51,087 nt of DNA from a virus, in IMG/VR virus record IMGVR_UViG_3300020055_000028, positions 1 through 51,087 of that record. One strand, given 5' to 3'. Made by a program: the position numbers and the translations under genes. The notes under the pieces are model-generated. The model was not told the origin of the DNA and searched no databases. It saw only the letters and a list, made by a program, of their open reading frames with translations. Shown one piece after another: positions 33,468-42,857 of this stretch (position 1 is the stretch's first letter; every line of letters starts with the position of its first letter).

Positions 33468-34037
33468 ATGATAAATTATCTTTTAGATGTAAACAAAAAC
33501 CCGTTTTTTATTGAGACGAAAATTGATATACAAGATATATTTAAAAAACACCAAAATAATATTATCGAAGGTTTTGGTAATAAGATAGACGAGTACTCAA
33601 ATTTAAAAAACCCTGTTTATAGTGTTGGTTATGATGATGCACATCTTGAATTAATACCTAAATACGAGGCTGCAATAGGAAATATATTTTATTTAGCTGG
33701 TGAAGATAAATCATATAAGATGAAATCGTGGACATATGTTCAAACACCTGAAAAACAATTTACTTGGAAATTTCATCATCATAATCATGGAGATATAAAA
33801 CCAAATTTATGTACGGTTACATATTTTAATGTGCCCAAATCGGGCGGACAATTCTGTTTTAAGTATGATGATGAAGAATATATAATACAGATAAGAGAAA
33901 ATTACTTATACATTTTTCCACCATGGTTAATGCATACACCGTTACCGCATACTGGCGACGAAACTAGAATATGTTTAAACTGTGATTTTTATACAGATAG
34001 TAAATCAGTTTTTAAAGAGTTCGATCATTACTGGTAA
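33468..34037 (+). CDS. 2OG-Fe(II) oxygenase-like protein between fibre cassettes
   Basis: The 189-residue protein shows WKFHHHNHGDIKPNLCTVTYFNVPKSGGQFCF (candidate Fe ligands among H103-H107, the 2OG oxygenase core strand, and SGG turn), then YLYIFPPWLMHTPLPHTGDETRICLNCDF with the distal His (H156) and an Arg (R167) placed as for 2OG binding. The pattern resembles the putative 2OG-Fe(II) oxygenase group found in marine phages. It is the fourth such gene in this window, and this one lies between two copies of a fibre cassette. The exact first metal ligand is uncertain because the motif is His-rich (HHHNHGD). The substrate is unknown; a fibre protein is a natural candidate. Confidence 0.7.
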   Translation: MINYLLDVNKNPFFIETKIDIQDIFKKHQNNIIEGFGNKIDEYSNLKNPVYSVGYDDAHLELIPKYEAAIGNIFYLAGEDKSYKMKSWTYVQTPEKQFTWKFHHHNHGDIKPNLCTVTYFNVPKSGGQFCFKYDDEEYIIQIRENYLYIFPPWLMHTPLPHTGDETRICLNCDFYTDSKSVFKEFDHYW

Positions 34038-34042
34038 AATAA

Positions 34043-35086
34043 ATGGCACAAATAGATTTTCCAAATAGTCCTATCAATGGTCAAACCGTTACAGTTAACG
34101 GTGTTGTCTATACGTATGATAGTACTAAAAGCCGTTGGAATCGAACTGTCAATATTAGCTCCGGGGGCGGGGGCGGAGGCGCCTCTGTAACTGTTGGTAC
34201 TACAGCTCCTACTTCTCCTAGCAATGGAGATTTATGGTTTGATTCAGAAGATTTATTGTTGTACATGTATTATGCCGATGGGTCTTCGAATCAATGGGTT
34301 CAAGTCGTACCTTCAGGCACATCATTATCATCAGGTGTAAATCCACCTACAACAGCAGATGCTGGTGACTTATGGTTTGATCCTACTGATTTAATATTAT
34401 ACGTTCTATACAATGATGGTAGTTCATCGCAATGGGTAAAAGTAACTCCCGGTGGTGGAAGTAGTAGTGCAAATACTCTTAGTTTATCTGATTTAAGTGT
34501 CACACAAAATCCCGCATCAAATACTGGTACACTTTCGTATGATACTGTAAATGGTGTTTTTACTTACACACCACCAGATCTCACATCTTTCCTCACATCA
34601 GTAAATTATAGTGAAGTAGCAAATACACCGACAAATGTTAGCGAATTTGTGAATGACTCGGGATATATTACTAATTATGTCGTGACAGCAAATGACGTAA
34701 TTCAGTATGAAGCTAATTTAACAATTGATTATGCACAGTTGACTAATACACCCACTGATGTAGATGATTATATTAGAGCGTATCGGTATCAAGGTGCTCT
34801 GACTATAAATACTGGTACGAAGAGATTTTATTTACACGACAGTTATACTTTATCGAATATCTATGCTTATGTAGATACTGCTCCAGTTGGAGCTGATATA
34901 AATTTAACTGCAAGAAAAAACGGTGTCTCTTTACAGAATTTTTCTATAGCAGATGGTAATAATGCTGGTGCTACGACGAGTTTATCTCATTCATTTGTAG
35001 CTGGAGATTATGTAACAGTAGATATCACACAGATTGGATCAACTACAGCAGGTGAGAACTTGTATGTTGTGTTTGTATTTAGGTAA
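34043..35086 (+). CDS. Modular fibre protein (cassette B, gene 1)
   Basis: The 347-residue protein begins AQIDFPNSPINGQTVTVNGVVYTYDSTKSRW, the N-terminal module repeated in most later fibre genes. A Gly-rich linker and two GDLWFDxxDLxLYxxYxDGSSxQWVxV modules (about residues 65-95 and 106-135) follow, then a shaft region (VNYSEVANTPTNVSEFVNDSGYIT). The C-terminal domain (NTGTKRFYLHDSYTLSNIYAYVD to the end) is homologous to the end of the 706-residue protein at 28186. It differs from that protein in lacking the cupredoxin-like domain. It starts the second copy of the four-gene cassette. Confidence 0.75.
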   Translation: MAQIDFPNSPINGQTVTVNGVVYTYDSTKSRWNRTVNISSGGGGGGASVTVGTTAPTSPSNGDLWFDSEDLLLYMYYADGSSNQWVQVVPSGTSLSSGVNPPTTADAGDLWFDPTDLILYVLYNDGSSSQWVKVTPGGGSSSANTLSLSDLSVTQNPASNTGTLSYDTVNGVFTYTPPDLTSFLTSVNYSEVANTPTNVSEFVNDSGYITNYVVTANDVIQYEANLTIDYAQLTNTPTDVDDYIRAYRYQGALTINTGTKRFYLHDSYTLSNIYAYVDTAPVGADINLTARKNGVSLQNFSIADGNNAGATTSLSHSFVAGDYVTVDITQIGSTTAGENLYVVFVFR

Positions 35087-35091
35087 TAAAT

Positions 35092-35331
35092 ATGGCTCAG
35101 ATAGATTTTACAAAAGAAACAACTCAATTCGATGAAAATGGAAATACTGTAATTGTAACAGTTAATCATCGTGCTACACTTGATGATGGTGTAGCAGAAG
35201 TTTTTATTATCAACGAAGATGATACTCTCGATTCAATTCGATATCAACCATGGAAAACTAATGGCGATGGCAGTCGTTCAGATTGGGTTGATATTAACGA
35301 AGTAGTCGACTGGTTTCAAAATACCGATTAG
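35092..35331 (+). CDS. 79-residue small protein (cassette B, gene 2)
   Basis: It is a paralogue of the small protein at 30303: VNHRATLDDGVAEVFIINEDDTLDSIRYQPW and SDWVDINEVVDWFQNTD correspond to its counterpart. It lies in the same position between the first and third fibre genes of the cassette. The N-terminus (AQIDFTKETTQF) resembles the fibre module start AQIDFPNSP, hinting at fusion or shared origin. Function unknown; a small accessory or chaperone for the neighbouring fibre is possible. Confidence 0.7.
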   Translation: MAQIDFTKETTQFDENGNTVIVTVNHRATLDDGVAEVFIINEDDTLDSIRYQPWKTNGDGSRSDWVDINEVVDWFQNTD

Positions 35332-35340
35332 GAAATAAAC

Positions 35341-37188
35341 ATGGCTAAGGTAAGAGGCACAACTAAAGGTTGGGGTACTGAAAACGAAGGTACCACAATG
35401 GTAATTGAAAGTCCGAATCCAAATCACACTCGTATTTGGATCGAAGCAGATGGTCATGACAAAGCTACATTAGCTCCTATCTTTGGTTCAATGATGCATC
35501 TTCGTAAAGATATGGATAAGAATCAAGCGAGACAATATACTAATGCTCCCAATCGTTATTATCCAACAGATTCGGGTAATACTTTTAGATCTGGCGGCGG
35601 ACCAGCCACACTAGCGTTGACTAAATCAACCACATATAGTCCACAAACCACTTTTACATACGCAAACAACAGGCATAATAATGTAGATTTTTGGCCTATG
35701 TTATCGATGGATCCAACTGTAATTTCATCACCGATCAGACGCATTACTAATCCAACTGATAATAAATCTGTAGATTTATGGTTAAATATGCAAAGCTGGT
35801 ATAATTGGTATCGATGGATGGCGTGGTACAATTCTGATGGTGAATGGGACGAATATCAACCCACACACGAGCATTATTATGATGGTCAAGGTAGTTCAAC
35901 TGAGATTACTCATCCTATGTTTCCTACAATATGGGAAGCAGGTACTGATTGGATTTCTATTATCACTAGACAAACAAGATATGATGCATATGTAGCAAGA
36001 CCGATGTGGGGTCTTGGTCGCAATAAAGGAGCAGAATTTACTGGGACAAATGCGACTAATAATACAACTATGCGTAATCCGTATAATATTCAATTTTGCG
36101 GTAGATCTGATGTCGATGGTAAAGCAATATACCTATATAATAATCATGATAATGATTATCAACAATATGTAACTAAACATAATGCAGATAGTAATAACAC
36201 AACTGACTTGCACTATTTTAGCGCCGCACCAACTGCTGCTGGTACAAGTGCTGGAGGAGCTAGAACAACTACAGTAATCGGAAAAGTTTGTAAATATTCT
36301 TCTTCTTTCTTTGACGATCCGACTAGTACCGGAAATACTTGTGCATATATTCCGTATTTCGATACGAATTTAGATTATCATCCTTTCCTATTACAATGGG
36401 ATAAAACAACAGATACATTTACTCGTAATGAAGATATTACTATTACTGGTAATACATCATCATCTTATATTACTAATATGAGAGCAGATGCTGGTGATTT
36501 GACTGGCCACGCTCTGACGGGATGGAATGAAACGTTTGTTAGTGCGAACACTCGTTATCTCACACTCATGATGTTGACAGGTCACCATCAAGAAAATGAT
36601 ACTAATGCACAAGGTCGTACATTTATAACATACACAATGAATCCAACTGATCCCAAGCAATTGACTTTTCATAGTACTTTAACAATACCTAAAACACCAA
36701 AAGCGGCAGTATTTTTAAATGATGAAAAAACAATGTTGGGAATTATATGTTACGCTGTAACATTCATATACAATTGGAATAATACGACTGGATGGGAACT
36801 AGGTAGTACTATCAGTGAAAATATTACAGCAATGGGTAGAGATTCTACAGATAGAATATGGGCTAATGCGGTCGGTACTGAATATTCATATGGCGATCTA
36901 CATATTTTAACACCGTCATTACCTATTAGAGTAACTATAAATCCAGCTAGCTCGTCATATAATTATACTGGCACAAATATTAATTCAACTGTAGATATTA
37001 GTGCTTATAATATCGAAGGATCTCGAATTGCCACTACTGTTGATTTATCAATAGAAGGCAGTACGATGACTTTTTCAGGCGGAGCTACTACTACAAGTAT
37101 TACGACATCAACTAGTGCAGAAACGACTGTTAATATAGTTATCACTGGTGCAGGCGTGAGTGATATAGTTGCTGATGTAAACATTTAA
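35341..37188 (+). CDS. Fibre protein with C-terminal Ig-like domain (cassette B, gene 3)
   Basis: The 615-residue paralogue of the protein at 30535. Common features are HDKATLAPIFG, IPYFDTNLDYHPFLLQWDKTTDTFTRNEDITI, AMGRDSTDRIWA and the C-terminal domain TINPASSSYNYTGTNINST...TFSGGATTTSITTSTSA. The N-terminal 250 residues (tryptophan- and tyrosine-rich, e.g. SVDLWLNMQSWYNWYRWMAWY) are the most divergent part, as expected for receptor contact. AGGAAATAAAC precedes the ATG. Fibre function is inferred from its setting. Confidence 0.72.
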   Translation: MAKVRGTTKGWGTENEGTTMVIESPNPNHTRIWIEADGHDKATLAPIFGSMMHLRKDMDKNQARQYTNAPNRYYPTDSGNTFRSGGGPATLALTKSTTYSPQTTFTYANNRHNNVDFWPMLSMDPTVISSPIRRITNPTDNKSVDLWLNMQSWYNWYRWMAWYNSDGEWDEYQPTHEHYYDGQGSSTEITHPMFPTIWEAGTDWISIITRQTRYDAYVARPMWGLGRNKGAEFTGTNATNNTTMRNPYNIQFCGRSDVDGKAIYLYNNHDNDYQQYVTKHNADSNNTTDLHYFSAAPTAAGTSAGGARTTTVIGKVCKYSSSFFDDPTSTGNTCAYIPYFDTNLDYHPFLLQWDKTTDTFTRNEDITITGNTSSSYITNMRADAGDLTGHALTGWNETFVSANTRYLTLMMLTGHHQENDTNAQGRTFITYTMNPTDPKQLTFHSTLTIPKTPKAAVFLNDEKTMLGIICYAVTFIYNWNNTTGWELGSTISENITAMGRDSTDRIWANAVGTEYSYGDLHILTPSLPIRVTINPASSSYNYTGTNINSTVDISAYNIEGSRIATTVDLSIEGSTMTFSGGATTTSITTSTSAETTVNIVITGAGVSDIVADVNI

Positions 37189-37199
37189 ATAGGCGCTTC

Positions 37200-38354
37200 A
37201 TGGGCAGAATAACAATTAGAGCTAATGGTAGTGCGACTCAGCCAATTAGATTAAAACGACAAAGTATAAATGTTGAAAGTACATATACTTCTTGGCCGTC
37301 ATTCGGTGGATTAACAACAAATTTATCTGGTGCTCGATACGCAATATCTACTGGCGGTCCATTGCCTGCAGCATCTGCAAATAATGTTTTATCAAGTAAC
37401 TTAAGTAGTTTATATGCGGCATATGAAGGATCTACATTTTCCGCAGGCGTAGAATGGACTGATGATATAGGGTCATCTTCTGCGACGACTTTTCGTGGCA
37501 GCCCATTTATTTCATCATCTACTCTCAATAATTATTCTATTTTAGAAGGCACAACGAACGACGGATTATCATTTCCTACTGGCATTTTACCAGGTGGTAC
37601 TGGTCAATCATACACTCTTTTTCATGTTGCTAGATATAATGGAACAGAACGCAGAATATTTACTTCAGGAAATAGTAATTGGTTGTCAGGTTTTTGGAAT
37701 GGTAATGCAGGAGTAGCTTATCATGAGGGTTGGTTAACTGCACAAACTGATTATGAAACAACAAATTGGGTAATTTCATGCGATCAGGCGGGATTATATC
37801 GAAGTAATGGTGTACAGAGAAGTACATCAATTGGCGGAAATAGAGGCACAACTCTTCTTACTATTAATAATGGAGGCGGAGCTCCCGGCGGAGGTGAAAC
37901 ATCAGATTGGCAAGTTGCAGAAGTTGTAATATTTGACTCACAGCTTTCAGCGACAGATATTGATTATGTAGAACAATATTTAGGAATGAAATATCAATTG
38001 CCTGTAAATGGTACTATACCGACATCATGGCCATATGGCGGTACGTATGGAAATGTATCAGGCCCGACAGAAGATTTAAATAATGTATCGAAGACATTAA
38101 CAAGTGCTGTTGCCCCGACATATTCATTTAGCGATACATTTAATGTTAAATCATCTTTATCACGAAAGTTTGAAAAGATTATTACAACTACTAGCGAAAA
38201 AATATATACGTATAATTATTTAGATCAATTTGATTTACAAGAATTGAGATCATTGGCCGGCGAGACAAGAGATTATACAAAAGCGCGCGCCATACTATCA
38301 AACGTTTCTGGCGGCGGTGGTGGTGCACCAGTAGATCCCGAAAGTTGGGAATAA
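37200..38354 (+). CDS. LamG/concanavalin-like fibre protein (cassette B, gene 4)
   Basis: The 384-residue protein has the same lectin-like pattern as that at 32343: SYTLFHVARYNGTERRIFTSG, NWVISCDQAGLYRSNGVQRS, WQVAEVVIFDSQLSATDIDYVEQYLGMKY. It begins GRITIRANGSATQPIRLKRQ and ends with a Gly-rich GGGGGAPVDPESWE tail, also like its partner. The jelly-roll region is roughly residues 135-270. A sugar-binding role at the fibre tip is inferred. The next gene has its own late-promoter candidate, so this gene probably ends the transcription unit. Confidence 0.7.
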   Translation: MGRITIRANGSATQPIRLKRQSINVESTYTSWPSFGGLTTNLSGARYAISTGGPLPAASANNVLSSNLSSLYAAYEGSTFSAGVEWTDDIGSSSATTFRGSPFISSSTLNNYSILEGTTNDGLSFPTGILPGGTGQSYTLFHVARYNGTERRIFTSGNSNWLSGFWNGNAGVAYHEGWLTAQTDYETTNWVISCDQAGLYRSNGVQRSTSIGGNRGTTLLTINNGGGAPGGGETSDWQVAEVVIFDSQLSATDIDYVEQYLGMKYQLPVNGTIPTSWPYGGTYGNVSGPTEDLNNVSKTLTSAVAPTYSFSDTFNVKSSLSRKFEKIITTTSEKIYTYNYLDQFDLQELRSLAGETRDYTKARAILSNVSGGGGGAPVDPESWE

Positions 38355-38355
38355 G

Positions 38356-38363
38356 TATAAATA
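38356..38363 (+). promoter_or_regulatory. Candidate late promoter TATAAATA
   Basis: An exact octamer in the 30-base gap before the 1067-residue fibre gene, 21 bases from its ATG and just after the second cassette. Confidence 0.55.
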
Positions 38364-38384
38364 TAAAGATCCCAGGGATAATAT

Positions 38385-41300
38385 ATGGCCGCATACAATT
38401 TTCCAAATAGTCCGAGCGATGGCGATACCGTTGTTATAAACGGGGTCACGTATACCTATAATTCGACTAAAAATGCATGGAAAGACGGGGCAGCATCATC
38501 TAGCGGTTCTTCTTCATTTGTCGTTGTAGGTAATACAGCACCAGCTACACCTGGCGATGGAGATCTTTGGTACGATACTGCCAATAATGAATTATACGTA
38601 TACATCGATTCATCAAACACCTGGGCCGATTCTGCTACGTTTACACAAGTAGATTACGTAACGAAGGTCGGACATAATCTTGCTGATCCTACTGCTACAG
38701 CAGATATTGTTTTAGATGCGGGTGATGGAATAAATCCTGCTACATATTATGGCGACGTCATTGACAAGACGGCTAATAATTTTGTTGTACTTGATATTTC
38801 AACACGAAATTTTTGGGGCAATACAAACGGCACACACTTTGGTGAAGTATATGATCCGTCAGGATCTACACTTATTATTGAAAATTCAATTCCAACTCCT
38901 ACTGTTCATGCAGATCTCGATGGTAATATTTTAGGTTCTGCAACTGTAGCAGGAAATCTAACACCGACAGCTAACGTAACATATAATCTCGGTTCAGAAA
39001 CAAAAAGATGGAATGATCTTTATCTGAGCGGAAATACGATATATCTCGGTTCACTCGAATTATCAGAAAGTTCTAACGCTCTTTTAATATCAGTTGCTGG
39101 TGCAAACGCAGAAACATTTGCTACTCAAGAATATGTACAGTCTCAACTAGCCACAAAAGACCAGCTGAGCGAATTGAATGATGTAAACATGGCTGGAATT
39201 ACGGCTGGAGATTTCCTATTATACGATGGTAGTGAATTTTTGCCAGTCGATTTTGCAACTGAAGTAAACACATATGCAGACACTCGTATTAGTCTCGCAA
39301 GTATACAAGACTTATCAGATGTAGATGGAGTTGATACACCAGCAAGCGGAGATGTTTTATTATATAATGCTGGAAGCAGTAATTTTGGTTTTATTAATCT
39401 TGGTAGTGAAATCAATTCATATTTTGATATACGACTTGCAACAAAAGATACAGACGATCTATCAGAAGGTACTACCAATCTTTACTATACTGATGCAAGA
39501 GCAGACGCACGAATAAATCTGCAAACAGGTGCAAATCTTGATTTAAGCAATAAGACTACATCTGATCTTGCAGAAGGCACTAATTTATACTACACTGATG
39601 CGAGAGCACGCGCAGCTATTAGTGAGAACTCAGCACAGTTAAGCTATAATAGTACTACTGGTGTTTTAACGTTCACTCAGGGAGACACTGACACAGTTTC
39701 AGAAGGTGCTACGAACTTATACTTTACAGATGCAAGGGCTAGATCAGCAATCAGCGCATCAGGTGATTTAAGTTATAATAGTACCACCGGTGTAATGAGT
39801 TTTACTGAGACTACCACTACACTCAGTATCGGATCAAATATTTTATCGTACGTCGATGAAACAGGAGCAACGACTAATATCGATTTGTCATTGTATCTCG
39901 ATGATACAAATCTTGCAAGACTGACATCAGGCGCGGTCGACGCAAATGGTCTTGCAACATTTACGCGCTCTGACAACACAACATTTACTGTTGACTTCGC
40001 TGTTCTCTTCGATGATACAAATCTGACAAGAATTACAAGCGGCAGTTTCTCAAATAATGTTATTACATTAACTCGTAGTGATTCAACTACTGCGGCAACT
40101 ATCGATCTCTCGACAACTTATCTTCAAAATCTTTCTTCAGAAGATACAGATGATCTAACTGAAGGAGTCAATAATCTCTACTTCACTAATGCTCGAGCAG
40201 ACGCTCGCATTAACTTGCAGACTGGCGCCAATCTCGATCTGAGTCAAAAGACAACGTCTGATCTTTCTGAAGGAACTAACTTATATTACACAGATGCAAG
40301 AGCTCGAGCCGCGATCAGCGAGAACTCTACACAACTGAGTTATAATAGTACAACTGGTGTATTAACTTATACACAGGGAGATACAGACACTGTAACTGAA
40401 GGCTCAACTAATCTATATTATACTGATACGAGAGCCGACGCTAGAATAGCATTACAAGTTGGTGCTAATCTTGATCTAACACAAAAAGATACTGACGATT
40501 TATCAGAAGGTTCTACTAACCTTTATTATACAGACGCGAGAGCTAGATCACATATCGAAGGTGCCGATTTAGATCTAGGCACTAATAAGATATTGTTCTC
40601 TAACATGTACGCTACGACTGGTGATTTGCCATCGGCTACATCATATCACGGTATGTTTGCTCATGTTCATGGAACTGGAGCAGCTTATTATGCTCACGCT
40701 GGTAGTTGGATAGAGCTAGCAAATGCAAGTGATATTCCAACTATTCCTACAATACCATCAGACTTAGATGATTTAAACAATGTATCTAATACTGCGCCGC
40801 TCGATGGACAAGCTCTCGTTTGGGATAATGCTAATAGCGAATGGGCGCCAGGAAATGTAGCAAGCAGTGGAGGAGCTACAGCACTCGGAGATCTTACTGA
40901 TGTATCGACTACTGGAGCAACAACAGGTCAAGTACTGAAATATAATGGTAGCAGTTGGGCTCCAGCAGCTGACGCTACTGGCGGCGGTGGTGGTGCTTCC
41001 GTCACATCGTCTAATACAGCACCAAGTGCACCAAGTGAAGGAGATCTTTGGTTTGATACAAGTGATCTCACAATGTATGTCTACTACGATGATGGTAGTA
41101 ATGCAGCATGGATCACCGTCACTCCAGAAGTAGGAGGTAGTGGAGGTGTTACGGTATCTTCTACTCCACCTTCGTCGCCTAGTTATGATGATCTCTGGTT
41201 CGACGACACGAACCTGATACTTTATATCTACTTCTACGACGGAAACTCTGCACAATGGGTACAGACAAATCCATCGGGCGGTGGTTCAACAACAACGCCG

Positions 41301-41588
41301 AATACATATCAAGAACAGACGCAAAATTATACTGCGGTCGCCGGCGACAGACTCATTGTTGATACATCGAACACAGTGACTATTACGTTACCTGCATCCG
41401 CATCTCTCAGCGATGAGATAAGAATTATTGACGGTACAGGTAATGCATCGATAAATAATATAACTGTGGCCAGAAACGGACACAACATCGAAGGATTAGC
41501 TCAAGACTTAACAGTCAATGTAAATAGAGCAGCATTTGGTTTAGTATACTATAATGCTACTCAAGGCTGGATTATGACGGAACGATAA
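38385..41588 (+). CDS. Long tail fibre protein with NLYYTDARA repeats
   Basis: The 1067-residue protein starts with the shared module AAYNFPNSPSDGDTVVINGVTYTYNSTKNAW and a GDLWYDTANNELYVY module. It carries NVTYNLGSETKRWNDLYLSGNTIYLG (about 195-225). A central shaft (about 360-730) repeats DTDDLSEGTTNLYYTDARADARI, a classic phage fibre shaft unit; some pairs are close to 90 residues long and are almost copied (TTSDLxEGTNLYYTDARARAAISENSxQLSYNSTTGVL). Two further GDLWFD modules lie near the end. The C-terminal domain ends NNITVARNGHNIEGLAQDLTVN...GWIMTER, a trimeric tip type seen in many phage fibres. It overlaps the next gene by TAATG. Confidence 0.82.
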   Translation: MAAYNFPNSPSDGDTVVINGVTYTYNSTKNAWKDGAASSSGSSSFVVVGNTAPATPGDGDLWYDTANNELYVYIDSSNTWADSATFTQVDYVTKVGHNLADPTATADIVLDAGDGINPATYYGDVIDKTANNFVVLDISTRNFWGNTNGTHFGEVYDPSGSTLIIENSIPTPTVHADLDGNILGSATVAGNLTPTANVTYNLGSETKRWNDLYLSGNTIYLGSLELSESSNALLISVAGANAETFATQEYVQSQLATKDQLSELNDVNMAGITAGDFLLYDGSEFLPVDFATEVNTYADTRISLASIQDLSDVDGVDTPASGDVLLYNAGSSNFGFINLGSEINSYFDIRLATKDTDDLSEGTTNLYYTDARADARINLQTGANLDLSNKTTSDLAEGTNLYYTDARARAAISENSAQLSYNSTTGVLTFTQGDTDTVSEGATNLYFTDARARSAISASGDLSYNSTTGVMSFTETTTTLSIGSNILSYVDETGATTNIDLSLYLDDTNLARLTSGAVDANGLATFTRSDNTTFTVDFAVLFDDTNLTRITSGSFSNNVITLTRSDSTTAATIDLSTTYLQNLSSEDTDDLTEGVNNLYFTNARADARINLQTGANLDLSQKTTSDLSEGTNLYYTDARARAAISENSTQLSYNSTTGVLTYTQGDTDTVTEGSTNLYYTDTRADARIALQVGANLDLTQKDTDDLSEGSTNLYYTDARARSHIEGADLDLGTNKILFSNMYATTGDLPSATSYHGMFAHVHGTGAAYYAHAGSWIELANASDIPTIPTIPSDLDDLNNVSNTAPLDGQALVWDNANSEWAPGNVASSGGATALGDLTDVSTTGATTGQVLKYNGSSWAPAADATGGGGGASVTSSNTAPSAPSEGDLWFDTSDLTMYVYYDDGSNAAWITVTPEVGGSGGVTVSSTPPSSPSYDDLWFDDTNLILYIYFYDGNSAQWVQTNPSGGGSTTTPNTYQEQTQNYTAVAGDRLIVDTSNTVTITLPASASLSDEIRIIDGTGNASINNITVARNGHNIEGLAQDLTVNVNRAAFGLVYYNATQGWIMTER

Positions 41589-42850
41589 TGGCAAATTATT
41601 CAGATATCAAAGCAGGTTTAGGAGGCGGAGTAACAGAATACGCTAATGCTGCTGCATTGCCAACAAGTGGTAATTCTCTCGGTGATCTCGCAGTTACAAT
41701 TGATACAAAAGCATTGTATATGTGGGATGGTAGTGAATGGGATAAAATTTATCTAGGTCCAGATATGGTTCCTGAATTTACATCTTTACCATTATCTTCT
41801 TATAATTTAAGTAGCGGTTCGAATACATTAATTACTGTGGCTGCTAATGATCCAGATGGATTTCCAATTACATATAGTCATGATACAAATCCATCTAATC
41901 AGCAACAAGCAATAATAACAAATAGTGGTGGTACATTTACACTTGTTCCTAGTTCAAATACTTCTCATGCTGGTAATTTTACTTTGAGATTTAAAGCTAC
42001 TGATGGTGTACATGTAGCAACTCAATCTTCTACTATAGTTTTAGCATTTTATGATTTTACAATTAGTCCTACTATTAATAGTGCATCAGAATGGACACTT
42101 TCATCTGATGGCGATTTAGTTTTAGATAGCGCAGGCACATATACTATCGTACCTTCTAGTGATTTAACTATCGATACTAAAATGTGGGGTGCTGGCGGAT
42201 CAACTACGGGTAATTTATCTGGAGGTGCGGGAGGTTATTCTAGTGGTACATTATCGTTAACAGCTGGAACTAGTTATATTATTCGTGTTGGATCAGAAAC
42301 TGGAGGCGGTACAGGTGGATCAGGAACAGGAGGCGGTTATTCAGGCATTTTCGAAGTAACTGAAGCTCATGCAAATTCTGTCATTATTGCTGGCGGTGGT
42401 GGAGGTGGTTGTTCTCAATATAGTGTTTCTCAAGTACCAGCAGCGGGAGGAGGATCTTCTGGCCAATCTGGTGGTTATCAAGGCACCAGTGGTGGTAAAG
42501 GCGGAACTCAATCTGCTGGAGGTGCAGCAGCTGATGAAGGTTTATCAAGAGGAGGAACTGCTGGTAGCGCTCTTACAGGTGGTATAGGTAATTCTGCTGG
42601 TTCCTACGGAGGTGGCGGCGGAGGTTCAGGTTATTATGGAGGCGGTGGCGGAGCGTCACGTGTTGGTGGTGATGGTGGTAATAGCGGCATGGGCGGTGGC
42701 GGCTCTGGATATATAGGACATTCAATAGTATCAAATGGAGTTACTACAGCTGGTAATCAAGCGACTCCAGCAAATTCAACAGATACAGATCGTGGTACAG
42801 CTGGAAATCCAGCCAATCCAGGTAAAGTTATCATATCAGTAGCAGCATAG
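41588..42850 (+). CDS. Fibre/adhesin with cadherin-like and Gly-rich domains
   Basis: The 420-residue protein has a short N-terminus with the ALYMWDGSEWDKIYLG module (about 45-60). A cadherin-like/Ig-like domain follows (about 62-152: TLITVAANDPDGFPITYSHDTNP, GTFTLVPSSNTSHAGNFTLRFKATDGVH). Then comes a FYDFTISPTINSASEW linker and a strongly Gly-rich C-terminal domain (about 195-420: GGYSSGTLSLTAGTSYIIRVG, SVIIAGGGGGG, YGGGGGGSGYYGGGGGAS, ending NPGKVIISVAA). Gly-rich domains of this kind recall the polyglycine-helix adhesins of T-even phages (gp38 of S16), which contact receptors. That link is by analogy. Confidence 0.75.
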   Translation: MANYSDIKAGLGGGVTEYANAAALPTSGNSLGDLAVTIDTKALYMWDGSEWDKIYLGPDMVPEFTSLPLSSYNLSSGSNTLITVAANDPDGFPITYSHDTNPSNQQQAIITNSGGTFTLVPSSNTSHAGNFTLRFKATDGVHVATQSSTIVLAFYDFTISPTINSASEWTLSSDGDLVLDSAGTYTIVPSSDLTIDTKMWGAGGSTTGNLSGGAGGYSSGTLSLTAGTSYIIRVGSETGGGTGGSGTGGGYSGIFEVTEAHANSVIIAGGGGGGCSQYSVSQVPAAGGGSSGQSGGYQGTSGGKGGTQSAGGAAADEGLSRGGTAGSALTGGIGNSAGSYGGGGGGSGYYGGGGGASRVGGDGGNSGMGGGGSGYIGHSIVSNGVTTAGNQATPANSTDTDRGTAGNPANPGKVIISVAA

Positions 42851-42857
42851 GTTTTAT

